In this document: piece by piece, positions 1-8,148 of the stretch | How the letters are laid out: each line of letters begins with the position of its first letter | How positions within the stretch are numbered: position 1 is the stretch's first letter | NCBI GenBank assembly: GCA_016710165.1 | Contig: JADJLJ010000001.1 | Location: 1-64,000, forward strand | Direction: 5' to 3' | Source of the DNA: Chitinophagaceae bacterium | GTDB lineage: Bacteria > Bacteroidota > Bacteroidia > Chitinophagales > Chitinophagaceae | DNA length: 64,000 nt | Program-made: the position numbers and the translations under genes | The notes under the pieces: generated by a model | What the model was told of the DNA's origin: nothing | The model's input: only the letters and a program-made list of their open reading frames with translations | Database searches by the model: none

Positions 1-1
1 G

Positions 2-643
2 TTCGACAGTTTTGAAAAATGGAAGGCCACGCTTACCGAGACCGAAAAATTAAAAACAGCCTACACCCAAAGCCAGTTGCTTGGGTTGAAAAGCCAGGTA
101 AACCCTCATTTTTTATTCAACAGCCTGAACTCCTTATCCAGTCTCATCAATGAAGATGCCGATAAGGCAGAAGAATTCCTGAACGAGCTTACAAAAGTAT
201 ACCGATACCTGTTGCGCAGCCCCGATGACAAGATGGTAACGCTGGAGACCGAACTCCGGTTCATTGATTCCTATTATTACCTGCTGAAAGCAAGGTATGG
301 CGACAAAGTGAACCTGCAGGTGGATGTGGATGAGGCCAGCCGCAATAAATATGTCTCTCCTTTTTTGCTTCAAACGATCTTTGAATACAGCTTTAACAAC
401 AATACCCTGCTGAAGGGAAGCCCGTTGAATTTCCAGATAACGCAGGACGGGAACGGCCACCTGGTAGTTAAGAACAATACCCGGCAAAAGCAAAATGCCG
501 TTCCGGTAAATGTGGAGGGCATGCGGAACCTGCTGGATAAATACAAGCTGCTTTGTTGCGATGAACAACTGATCATGGAAACGTCTGATTCCTTTTTTTA
601 TGTGCAGGTACCTTTATTAAATGAAATTGTAAACAACCGCTGA
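2..643 (+). CDS. LytS-type sensor histidine kinase, 5' end outside window
   Basis: C-terminal part of a LytS/YehU-type (His_kinase family) sensor kinase. The frame is open to the first base, so the real start lies upstream; the TTG at 77 is only an internal codon. The phospho-acceptor segment NPHFLFNSLNSL is intact (His codon at 107-109). The ATP-binding part is not: where the next gene reads LVENAVKHN, this one reads IFEYSFNNN, so the N-box Asn is Tyr. The glycine motif is also weak (VEGMRNLL against VGLKNIRM). It overlaps the following kinase by one base (TGATG), so the two are probably translationally coupled and act as a pair on the LytTR regulator downstream. Family assignment is secure. 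Loss of ATP binding is an inference from the missing residues. Confidence 0.85.
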   Translation, partial: FDSFEKWKATLTETEKLKTAYTQSQLLGLKSQVNPHFLFNSLNSLSSLINEDADKAEEFLNELTKVYRYLLRSPDDKMVTLETELRFIDSYYYLLKARYGDKVNLQVDVDEASRNKYVSPFLLQTIFEYSFNNNTLLKGSPLNFQITQDGNGHLVVKNNTRQKQNAVPVNVEGMRNLLDKYKLLCCDEQLIMETSDSFFYVQVPLLNEIVNNR

Positions 644-1722
644 TGAAACCGGTAATACCAAACAGGGTGGAGTGGGTTAGTTTTTTTGTGCTGATGCCTG
701 TCATCGCCCTGGGTACCTGTTTTGTTTTGTTTGGCATTGATTGGTACCGGGATCCTGGCCTCTGGTTTTATGGTTTCGGGTATATCATGCTGGTGGGACT
801 GGTATTCTGGTACATGGACGTAGCAATTACCAGGTATATCCACAACAGTTTTGCGGCATACCGGGATACGCTCCGGCGGATAAGTGCACTGGTGGTTAAG
901 CAACTCGTTGTGGTTACCATTTCCACTACCTTGTCCATTGTAGGCATCATGCAGTTGCCCGTGGAGGATTTCTATCCCAGCAGCAGCCAGTTCTGGCTGA
1001 GTGTCCTCATCGCCCTTGGCATTACGATTATTGCCATGGTCATCTGGGAAGGCGATTATGTCTTTCAGCAGTGGAAGGAAAGCCTGATGGAGAATGAGAA
1101 ATATACCCACCTGAGCCTGCAGGGCGAATTTGATGTACTGAAGAGCCAGGTGAACCCGCATTTTCTTTTCAATTGCTTCAATACGTTATCGGCCCTGATA
1201 ACAGAAGACAGGCAAAAGGCAGAAGTATTCCTGAATGACCTGAGTAAAGTGTACCGGTACCTGCTGCGGAACAACGAGGACGGGATGAGTACCGTGCGGA
1301 CCGAGGTGCAGTTCATTCAAAGCTATTTTGACCTGCTGAAGACCCGGCACGGCGATGCGCTGTTCCTGCAGATGGACATCGACAAACGGTACGATGATTA
1401 TTTACTGCCCACGCTCAGCCTGCAGATGCTGGTGGAGAATGCCGTAAAGCACAATGCACTTTCCAGGAACTACCCGCTGCATATTGAAGTATTCACCACG
1501 GTGGGCAATAAACTGGTGGTGAACAATAATATCCAGAAGCGGGCGCAAAAAGCGCCGTCGGGTGAAGTAGGCCTGAAGAATATCAGGATGAAATATGAAT
1601 TACTCAACCAGCCGGGTTTCCAGGTGATGAACGACGGGAAGAATTTTACAGCGGTACTGCCGCTGATCTGGGAAAGAACGATGCGGAACCGCCCGCTGCA
1701 TTATTCAGAAAATAAAAATTAA
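643..1722 (+). CDS. LytS-type membrane sensor histidine kinase
   Basis: Complete 359-residue sensor kinase. Four hydrophobic segments in the first 145 residues form a membrane sensor region without a recognisable periplasmic domain. A short linker leads to the His_kinase domain with NPHFLFN (His173), and a HATPase domain follows with an intact N-box LVENAVKHN (Asn266) and glycine motif GEVGLKNIRMKYELL. It should phosphorylate the LytTR response regulator that begins 5 bases after its stop. The start ATG overlaps the stop of the preceding, degenerate kinase. The two kinases are clearly paralogous around the phospho-acceptor His, so this one may supply catalysis for both. The signal sensed is unknown. 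Confidence 0.92.
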   Translation: MKPVIPNRVEWVSFFVLMPVIALGTCFVLFGIDWYRDPGLWFYGFGYIMLVGLVFWYMDVAITRYIHNSFAAYRDTLRRISALVVKQLVVVTISTTLSIVGIMQLPVEDFYPSSSQFWLSVLIALGITIIAMVIWEGDYVFQQWKESLMENEKYTHLSLQGEFDVLKSQVNPHFLFNCFNTLSALITEDRQKAEVFLNDLSKVYRYLLRNNEDGMSTVRTEVQFIQSYFDLLKTRHGDALFLQMDIDKRYDDYLLPTLSLQMLVENAVKHNALSRNYPLHIEVFTTVGNKLVVNNNIQKRAQKAPSGEVGLKNIRMKYELLNQPGFQVMNDGKNFTAVLPLIWERTMRNRPLHYSENKN

Positions 1723-1727
1723 GCGAT

Positions 1728-2495
1728 ATGAAAATCTTAATCATCGAAGACGAAGAACTGGCTGTAAAAAAACTGCACAAGATGCTCGTGAGCCTGGATA
1801 AGGACATTGAAGTGATCGCCAATCTTGACTGCATTGAGTCTTCCGTGGAATGGCTGCAGAACAACGAAGCCCCCGACCTGATCATGATGGATATTGAACT
1901 GCTGGATGGCCAGAGTTTTGAGATATTCAACCGGGTAAAGGTCAAAAGCCCGGTCATCTTCACTACGTCGTACGATGAGTATGCCCTGAAGGCATTCAAG
2001 GTGAACAGCGTGGATTACCTGCTGAAGCCGATCCAGAAAGAGGACCTGGCGGCCGCCCTGGATAAATATAAAAAGATGTTTGTGGCGGCTGCACCGGCGC
2101 CCATCAATATGGACCTGCTGGTGAAGGAACTGCAGCAGAAACTGCAGCCGAAGGAGTTCCGCAAACGTTTCCTGGTAAAGAATGTGCAGAAACTGGTATC
2201 GGTGGAGACAGACGAGATCGCTTATTTCTACAGCGATGGCCGGCTTAATTTCTTCAAGACCTACGATAATAAAAAGTACGTGGTGGATTATACCATGGAC
2301 GAACTGGACGAGATGCTGGACCCCGAAAGGTATTTCCGCATCAGCCGTTCTTTTTATGTTTCCATCAACAGCGTTGACCAGATAAATGATTATTTCGGCA
2401 ACCGCCTCATCCTTACATTAAAACCCGCCGTGGATAAAGAAGCGCTGGTAAGCCGGGAGAAAGTGACGGAGTTTAAGAAATGGTTGGGAAAGTAA
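1728..2495 (+). CDS. LytTR-family response regulator
   Basis: Response regulator of the LytR/AlgR type, 255 residues. The N-terminal receiver domain has the acidic pair E7/D8, phospho-acceptor D55 in MMDIELLDG, T79/T80 and K100 in YLLKPI. The C-terminal LytTR DNA-binding domain spans about residues 150-250 (RKRFLVKNVQKLVSVETDEI through YFRISRSFYVSINSVDQI). It follows the kinase with a 5-base gap and completes a kinase-kinase-regulator operon. The size and domain order are normal for the family. Its target genes cannot be read from this window. Confidence 0.95.
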   Translation: MKILIIEDEELAVKKLHKMLVSLDKDIEVIANLDCIESSVEWLQNNEAPDLIMMDIELLDGQSFEIFNRVKVKSPVIFTTSYDEYALKAFKVNSVDYLLKPIQKEDLAAALDKYKKMFVAAAPAPINMDLLVKELQQKLQPKEFRKRFLVKNVQKLVSVETDEIAYFYSDGRLNFFKTYDNKKYVVDYTMDELDEMLDPERYFRISRSFYVSINSVDQINDYFGNRLILTLKPAVDKEALVSREKVTEFKKWLGK

Positions 2496-2671
2496 TTTCA
2501 GGTTTCTTGTTTCTTGTTTCTTGTTTCTGGTTTCTGGTTTCTTGTTTCTTGTTTGAGGTTTGAAGTTTGATGTTGGGCTCTTTTATATTTAAGGCTCCCA
2601 ACCTCAAACTTCAAACCTCAAACCTCAAACCTCAAACCTCAAACCTCAAACCTCAAACCTCAAACCCGAAA
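2496..2671. repeat. Heptamer-repeat inverted hairpin between convergent genes
   Basis: The convergent gap holds runs of GTTTCTT-type units, then GTTTGAGGTTTGAAGTTTG, a core TCTTTTATATTTAAGGCTCC, and a long run of CCTCAAA heptamers. The GTTTGAGG... and ...CCTCAAAC arms are complementary and could form a long stem, giving a hairpin between the two gene ends. A closely related element with the same core lies at about 17961-18131. Its role as a transcription barrier is an inference. Confidence 0.85.
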
Positions 2672-5600
2672 CTATCTAACCGGCATGATCAGCACCAGGT
2701 TTCCCCCGTCCTTTTCATTCTGCATATCCAGTTCGGCATGGATGGCCGTGGCATGATTCCTCATTTCCACCATGCAGGAAAAGGTTTTGCTGTCGGTATC
2801 CTTGATCATGGCCGTACCGTGCATTTTGAGGCAAAGCCCGTTCTTCTGAAGGTCGATATTGATCAATGTCTGTTTGGCACCTGAATACTGCACCATGCAG
2901 CGCAGCGCTGTTTTAAAAATGAAGAAGAACCCATGCCGCAGTTTCATTTCCAGCTTAAGGTCCTTCACTTTTTCATCCACGTGCATCTCGATCTCTGCTT
3001 CGTGGCGGTTGCGCAGGGCATCAATGAATTCACTCATCCGCAAAATGGTCTTTTCCATGCTGTCGTTGGCCGGGTCGATCACCCACAGCATATCGTCCAT
3101 GGCGATCATCATGTCGTTGCTCTTGTTGCTGATCTGCTCGATCAGTTCCTTCGCCCTGGCGATGTCCTTGTCCGCTTTCATCCGGGCCATCTCGCTCAGC
3201 AGGTTAATATTGCCCAGCGCCGTATTCACATCGTGGTGCAGGTTGAGGGCTATGTCTGTTCTTAGTTTTTGGGTTGCTTTCAGCCGCAGCAGCCTTTCCC
3301 GGTCCGCCAAGTAAAAGACAACAATGCAGGTTAAGGTGAGCAGGCCATAGAACCACCAGCTTTTCCAGAACGGCGGCGATATCTTTATTTTCATGGTGGT
3401 GATGTTCCTGCTGGAAACGCCATCAGCATTCTCTGCCCTTATTTTAAAGAGATAGGTCCCGGCGGGAAGGTAATTGTAGATCGCCCGGTTCAGTTCATTG
3501 CCCTTTTTCCAGTCTTTGTCTATCCCTTCCAGCATGTAATAATAAGCCGGTTTATTCTCATTGAAATAGCTGAGGATGGAGTAGGAGATGCTGATGGAAT
3601 TCTGGTTGGCCTGCAGTACGATCTTGTCCAGGCTCATCAGGGAATCTACCGAAAGGAGATTATTCAGTATCCTGAATTCGGTGATGTTCACTCCGGGCGG
3701 AGCTGCCGAGGTCCTTACATCCATTGGGTTGAATACCACAAAGTCGTTGGAGCTTCCAAACAGCATCCGTCCGTCGGGTAACTGGTAATCGGTGCTCACA
3801 TCAAAATTATCATTGGCCATGCCGTCGTTCCGGTTATAAAAAATAAAAGTACCCTTGTGGATGTTCATCCTGCACAACCCGCTTGCCATGCCGATCCAGA
3901 CATAGCCCGCCTTGTCTTTCTGCAGGCTTACCACCACATTGGAGGGCAGGCCATCGGCATTGGTGATGTGGCGGATGGTATTTGTGCGGGTATTGTAAAA
4001 ATTCAACCCCGCCCCGGCAAAGATCAGGAGGCTGTCGTTGTATTCCAGGATATCGGCGGCGTTCACAATAAGCCTTTTTGTTGCAGGACCGCTGTTGGTA
4101 ATGTGTTCAATGATGTTATCGGTTGCCGGATCTATTTTATATAGCCCGGCATTCTCGGTCCCTATCCAGATGAATCCTTTACTGTCTTTAATGATCTTTA
4201 AAACTTTGGTGCCGGGGATATTGCTGATCTTATAAAGCCCGTCTTCAAACTTTTTTGCCCCCTTTGCAGCCGACCATTTATATACACCCCTCGACTGGGA
4301 GCCAAGCCAGAGGTTGCCCAGGTCATCTTCCACCACCTGCCTTATGGTCCGTTGTTCAAAAATGGCCGGTTCATATCTTTTCATCGTGTTTTTTGCCTGG
4401 TCGTAAAAGGCAATGAATGCAGGCTGACCTACCAGGCAGATGGTATTGCTGTCTTTTAAACGGCACATGGACCAGGCGGACCAGCCATTGGTTTCTTTGA
4501 TACCACTTATATTAAGGTTGATGTTCCGGAGATCTTTATCGTAGCGGTATATCCCATCGCCCCAGTAACCCACCAGCAGGTCCCCGTTCTTCAGGTGAAC
4601 AAAAGAGGCCGGGCCCCCGCTGCCTTTTTGGTTATTTAATTTATTCAAGTGCCCAATGCTGGTAAATAATTCTTTGGAAGGATTAAAAACATACAGGCCA
4701 TTGTTTGAAGTGGTAACCCAAAGGTTTTGATCCCGGTCTTCAAACAGATTTACGGCATCATAGGAAATACTCCTGTCGTTGAGGTAACCATTATAAACGG
4801 GAACGAATTTTTTCTCCTTTAGGTCATATTTTCCAAATACCAAAAGACCTGATATCCATATAGTTCCATCTTTTTGTTCAAAAATAGAAGCAGGTTCATT
4901 GTACCTGCCGATTGTTTCATTGATCGAGGCATCTTCAAGTATAGAAACACCCTTTACCAGGTCGAAACAGTAGATACTGCAGCCCCCATCGGGTGGCCAG
5001 CGCTTGAACCATAACCTGCCCTTACTGTCAACCCGGTAAGGCGCTGTATGGGATAATTTTCCATATTTCTCTACCAGGGCTTCCCTGCCAATATTATGAC
5101 CGGGGTAACTAAGCTGTTTGGTTACCCGGTTATAAACGGCAAAGCCCGAATCGGAGGAAATGATATAGCGTTTGCCAATCGGGTCATCGGCCAGGTCGAT
5201 GGGCCTCCAGCCCGGCGGCATACTGAAGCTGTTGTAAGCGGAAGAGAACTCATTACGTACTTTATTGTAGGTGACGAATTCCCGGAATGTAAACGTGAGG
5301 ATCAACTTACCGTTCCCGTCTTCCAGTAATCTTCTGGCAGCGGCCAGGTTCTTTTCGTAGAGGGTAACAACCGTTGCCTTTTTAAAACTAAAGCGCCGGG
5401 TATCAAAAATGCCGATGCTTCCGTCGGAAAGCAGTACCCAAAGATTTTTTTCCTTGTCGTACAGCATTTGCCAGACGCTGTTGTCGGGCAACGAATTCTT
5501 ATCAGCCGGGTTATGACGGAAGGTGAGGAAACGGCTCCCGTCGAAGCGCTGCAGCCCGTTCACCGTGCCGATCCATATATAGCCCTGGTCATCCTGGACC

Positions 5601-5731
5601 GAATTGCTTGTGTTGTAAGCAGCCAGACCGTTGCTTACGGTGTAATGGGTAAAAGAATATTGCCGGGCTTCCTGCGAAAAAAGGGAAAGCGCCGAAAGGA
5701 GTGTAACCAGCAATAATAAAAGTCTTCTCAA
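2672..5731 (-). CDS. Beta-propeller sensor (Reg_prop/Y_Y_Y) with degenerate histidine kinase domain
   Basis: One-component-like sensor of the hybrid two-component propeller group. A signal peptide (MRRLLLLLVTLLSALSLFSQ) is followed by a long periplasmic region of Reg_prop propeller repeats (recurring GYIWIGT, NLWVTT and FIWIGTENAGLY segments), a Y_Y_Y domain at roughly residues 720-790, one membrane helix, and a HisKA_3-like segment containing LNLHHDVNTALG. The ATPase part is eroded: ALRCMVQYSGAK stands where the N-box should be, and no DNGxG or GxGL motif follows. No ATG fits the N-terminus. The TTG at 5731 gives a clean signal peptide; a TTG at 5767 would add 12 residues. It converges with the LytTR operon. 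The fold is sure; kinase activity is doubtful. Confidence 0.88.
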   Translation of the reverse strand: MRRLLLLLVTLLSALSLFSQEARQYSFTHYTVSNGLAAYNTSNSVQDDQGYIWIGTVNGLQRFDGSRFLTFRHNPADKNSLPDNSVWQMLYDKEKNLWVLLSDGSIGIFDTRRFSFKKATVVTLYEKNLAAARRLLEDGNGKLILTFTFREFVTYNKVRNEFSSAYNSFSMPPGWRPIDLADDPIGKRYIISSDSGFAVYNRVTKQLSYPGHNIGREALVEKYGKLSHTAPYRVDSKGRLWFKRWPPDGGCSIYCFDLVKGVSILEDASINETIGRYNEPASIFEQKDGTIWISGLLVFGKYDLKEKKFVPVYNGYLNDRSISYDAVNLFEDRDQNLWVTTSNNGLYVFNPSKELFTSIGHLNKLNNQKGSGGPASFVHLKNGDLLVGYWGDGIYRYDKDLRNINLNISGIKETNGWSAWSMCRLKDSNTICLVGQPAFIAFYDQAKNTMKRYEPAIFEQRTIRQVVEDDLGNLWLGSQSRGVYKWSAAKGAKKFEDGLYKISNIPGTKVLKIIKDSKGFIWIGTENAGLYKIDPATDNIIEHITNSGPATKRLIVNAADILEYNDSLLIFAGAGLNFYNTRTNTIRHITNADGLPSNVVVSLQKDKAGYVWIGMASGLCRMNIHKGTFIFYNRNDGMANDNFDVSTDYQLPDGRMLFGSSNDFVVFNPMDVRTSAAPPGVNITEFRILNNLLSVDSLMSLDKIVLQANQNSISISYSILSYFNENKPAYYYMLEGIDKDWKKGNELNRAIYNYLPAGTYLFKIRAENADGVSSRNITTMKIKISPPFWKSWWFYGLLTLTCIVVFYLADRERLLRLKATQKLRTDIALNLHHDVNTALGNINLLSEMARMKADKDIARAKELIEQISNKSNDMMIAMDDMLWVIDPANDSMEKTILRMSEFIDALRNRHEAEIEMHVDEKVKDLKLEMKLRHGFFFIFKTALRCMVQYSGAKQTLINIDLQKNGLCLKMHGTAMIKDTDSKTFSCMVEMRNHATAIHAELDMQNEKDGGNLVLIMPVR

Positions 5732-5854
5732 AAGCGGATCATTGATTTCTTTACCAAATATACCCAACGATCATATTAATTGTAAAAATTGATGGGTCAA
5801 CTGTGTTTATCCTGTTTCAACTGTAGCATTTCCGGGATGAACTGTTTTTTGAAA

Positions 5855-6406
5855 AAGGATCATATACCCAATTCATGCTACGTTCCTCTCAACTCATGCA
5901 CGTGCACTTCTTGTAAGCCGTGGCGTGGTCTTTGACCAGCCACCAGGGCAATTGCTGTTACTTTCGCCTTTTTTCTGTGTAAAACATCATTATTCCCGGC
6001 TGGTCAAAGACCACGCCGGGGCGAAAGAGCAATTGCTGTTACTTTCGCCTTTTTTCTGTGTAAAACATCATTATTTCCGGCTGGTCAAAGACCACGCCGG
6101 GGCAAAAGAGCAATTGCTGTTACTTTCGCCTTTTTTCTGTGTAAAACATCATTATTTCCGGCTGGTCAAAGACCACGCCGGGGCGAAGAGTAATTGCTGT
6201 TGCTTTCGCCTTTTTCTGTGTAAAACATCATTATTTCCGGCTGGTCAAAGACCACGCCGGGGCGAAGAGTAATTGCTGTTACTTTCGCCTTTTTTCTGTG
6301 TAAAACATCATTATTTCCGGCTGGTCAAAGACCACGCCGGGGCGAAAGGATCATATGTTCAATTCATGATACGTTCTCCTCAATTCATGCACGCTGTACT
6401 TCTTAG
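5855..6406. repeat. Five-copy ~80-bp tandem repeat flanked by ~60-bp direct repeats
   Basis: This and its flanks fill the gene-free stretch 5768-6473. Five units of 79-81 bases start with AATTGCTGTT at about 5950, 6031, 6112, 6192 and 6271, each ending in GGCTGGTCAAAGACCACGCC. Just before the array, at 5922-5941, the same 20-mer occurs in inverted orientation. The whole array is bracketed by near-identical direct repeats of about 60 bases (about 5855-5918 and 6347-6406), both containing AAAGGATCATAT and CAATTCATG. The open frames that run through the array (for example 5925-6272) are just the repeat translated and are not called as genes. Confidence 0.9.
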
Positions 6407-6473
6407 CGGAAGAATTCTGAAGCAATTTTGTACCGTCAAAACAAAAAAATTAAAAACAATAAAAACTAAAAAA

Positions 6474-6698
6474 ATGGAAAAGCTGAAATTCGGGATACAA
6501 TTGCTGGTGCTCATGCTGGCATTCCCGGTTTTGTTTTTTGCTGAAGTAAAATACCCGAACAAGGTTGCAAAACCCGACCAGGAAAAAACGGTTGAGAACA
6601 GCCAGGCAAAACAAAACGATCCCAATGCAGACAAATGTGCGTACTGCCAGGTTGAAATGGGTACAGTCCCTTTTTCAAAACACATCGTGGTAAACTGA
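6474..6698 (+). CDS. Small secreted or membrane-anchored protein with CxxC
   Basis: Predicted 74-residue protein beginning MEKLKFGIQLLVLMLAFPVL, a signal peptide or membrane anchor. A short charged segment and a C-terminal CAYCQVEMG motif follow. The frame is open far upstream through the tandem repeat, but the ATG at 6474 follows an A-rich leader and gives a sensible N-terminus, so that start was chosen. It lies 13 bases upstream of the next gene. The CxxC could bind metal or be redox active, which is speculation. I do not recognise the family. Confidence 0.6.
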   Translation: MEKLKFGIQLLVLMLAFPVLFFAEVKYPNKVAKPDQEKTVENSQAKQNDPNADKCAYCQVEMGTVPFSKHIVVN

Positions 6699-6711
6699 TA
6701 AAACCCGGAAA

Positions 6712-7560
6712 ATGAGAAAGCAAGTTTTAAACCGGATGATCGACCGGCTCCGGATCTGCATCGCTGCATTGATCCTTGTCATACTCAGTTTGTTCCTGTT
6801 CTCCTTTAGCGTTGAAAAACGGATGGGGGATTTCCTGAAACAACTGGGCATCAGCCAGGCAGAGGCCGACAGTAAGATAGCCAGCAGCCTTCTGGGCGGT
6901 TCACTGGACCACTACGGTATCCGCAACCTGAAAAAGATACTGGCAAATGACCGGGCTGCCATTGTGAAGGACCTGGCAGGGTATGCAAAGCAATATGCCG
7001 GCTCGGAGGCATTCAAAAAAGAATATGCGGTTTTAAAAGAGCGTAATAAACCGGCCCCGGCACAAAAAGTGGAAACACCGGAGGAGATGCGGGCCAGCAT
7101 GATAAAGGCAGCAAAGGAATATGTGGCAAACTCGGAAGAGGCGTTGAAAAAAGCCACTCCCCAGATGCAGGAGATACTGAAGCAGATGCTGGAAGCCGCA
7201 AAAAAGAACCTGAAAGATGCAGAAGATCCCAATAACAAGACCATCCGCTACTATACGCAGAACTATGAGGAGATGAAGAAAATGATGCAGCAGTCTTACG
7301 ACAACAGCATAAAGGACTGGGAAGCAAAATACCCGGCCAATCACCTGATGTACATAAAAGTAAAGCTGAAGGATTTTTTAGATGCCACAGAGGGGGTCGA
7401 CTTCAATGCGCAGCTGGTTGAAAAGAACGGTAAAAAATATTTTGTGAACCCCGAGTATGAAAGAAAGGGAAGCCGCTGGAAGATGGTGTTCAGGGCAGGC
7501 AGGTATGCGGTGGAAACAGCCCGGGCATTTGCCAGCCAGTGGATGAGTGAGATAAAATGA
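6712..7560 (+). CDS. Membrane-anchored hypothetical protein, helical
   Basis: 282 residues. One hydrophobic helix near residues 13-33 (ALILVILSLFLFSFSV) is followed by a largely helical, charged region with coiled-coil character at about 125-200 (SEEALKKATPQMQEILKQML). The C-terminal part is more globular. No catalytic motif was recognised. Its stop overlaps the start of the next gene by four bases (ATGA), and it follows the small CxxC protein closely, so these three genes probably form one transcript. The function is unknown. Confidence 0.75.
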   Translation: MRKQVLNRMIDRLRICIAALILVILSLFLFSFSVEKRMGDFLKQLGISQAEADSKIASSLLGGSLDHYGIRNLKKILANDRAAIVKDLAGYAKQYAGSEAFKKEYAVLKERNKPAPAQKVETPEEMRASMIKAAKEYVANSEEALKKATPQMQEILKQMLEAAKKNLKDAEDPNNKTIRYYTQNYEEMKKMMQQSYDNSIKDWEAKYPANHLMYIKVKLKDFLDATEGVDFNAQLVEKNGKKYFVNPEYERKGSRWKMVFRAGRYAVETARAFASQWMSEIK

Positions 7561-8075
7561 TATTCACCGGATCTAAAAAATTGACCATGACAACAAAAAT
7601 ATTCCGCTGGGCATACCTGGCATTGCTGATCGTGATGGCGTTGGTGGTAGGGGGTGCCTGTTACCAGGCGATCTCGATCGTTCCTTTCTGGCAACAGGAT
7701 ATTTCTATGTTTAAGAACTACGGGCACTGGGGCATCAACTACTTCCCGGTACTCAGTCCGCTTATGACCGTTTTGTGGTTAATTGTGCTCGTCACCGGGT
7801 TTAAGGTTAAATTGCCAAACAAACCGATCCTGTACGTGGGCCATTTCTTTTTCCTGTTGGTGCTGGTAAGTACATTCGCCTACTTTGCTCCCTTCCTGCT
7901 GACCTATATGGGAAACACCCAAAACAATATAACAGACCAGGAACTTATTGCAAAGCTCAATGGTTGGGCCAGGTGGGATCTTGTGCGGCAGCTGGCCGGG
8001 CTTATTCCGTTGTCAATATTCATTTATTTCTATGGCAAGACCGGAACCGTACAGGCAGGAAGGCACATTCGTTGA
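7557..8075 (+). CDS. Four-helix membrane protein, DUF1772-like
   Basis: 172-residue integral membrane protein with about four hydrophobic segments: YLALLIVMALVVGGACYQAI, a short one around MTVLWLIVLVTGF, HFFFLLVLVSTFAYFAPFLL, and LAGLIPLSIFIYFYG. The first helix ending in GACYQA and the overall layout resemble DUF1772/anthrone-oxygenase-like proteins, but this is a loose match. The ATG at 7557 overlaps the stop of the upstream gene; an internal ATG at 7587 would remove ten polar residues and is equally possible. It is the last gene of a three-gene run. Confidence 0.7.
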   Translation: MIFTGSKKLTMTTKIFRWAYLALLIVMALVVGGACYQAISIVPFWQQDISMFKNYGHWGINYFPVLSPLMTVLWLIVLVTGFKVKLPNKPILYVGHFFFLLVLVSTFAYFAPFLLTYMGNTQNNITDQELIAKLNGWARWDLVRQLAGLIPLSIFIYFYGKTGTVQAGRHIR

Positions 8076-8148
8076 TCCGGTTGGAGAAATACCGGGAAAT
8101 AAAGGATAATTATCTTTACAGCCATTTATCAAACCACAATCATAATCC

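Noticed and set aside
5925..6272. Open frame of 115 codons with a repeated ~27-residue pattern
   Set aside because: It is the tandem repeat translated; the repeat units are 79-81 bases, so the frame is not kept across all copies, and there is no promoter or family match.
5922..6350. CRISPR array
   Set aside because: Units of about 80 bases are repeated whole with no variable spacers, and no cas genes are present.
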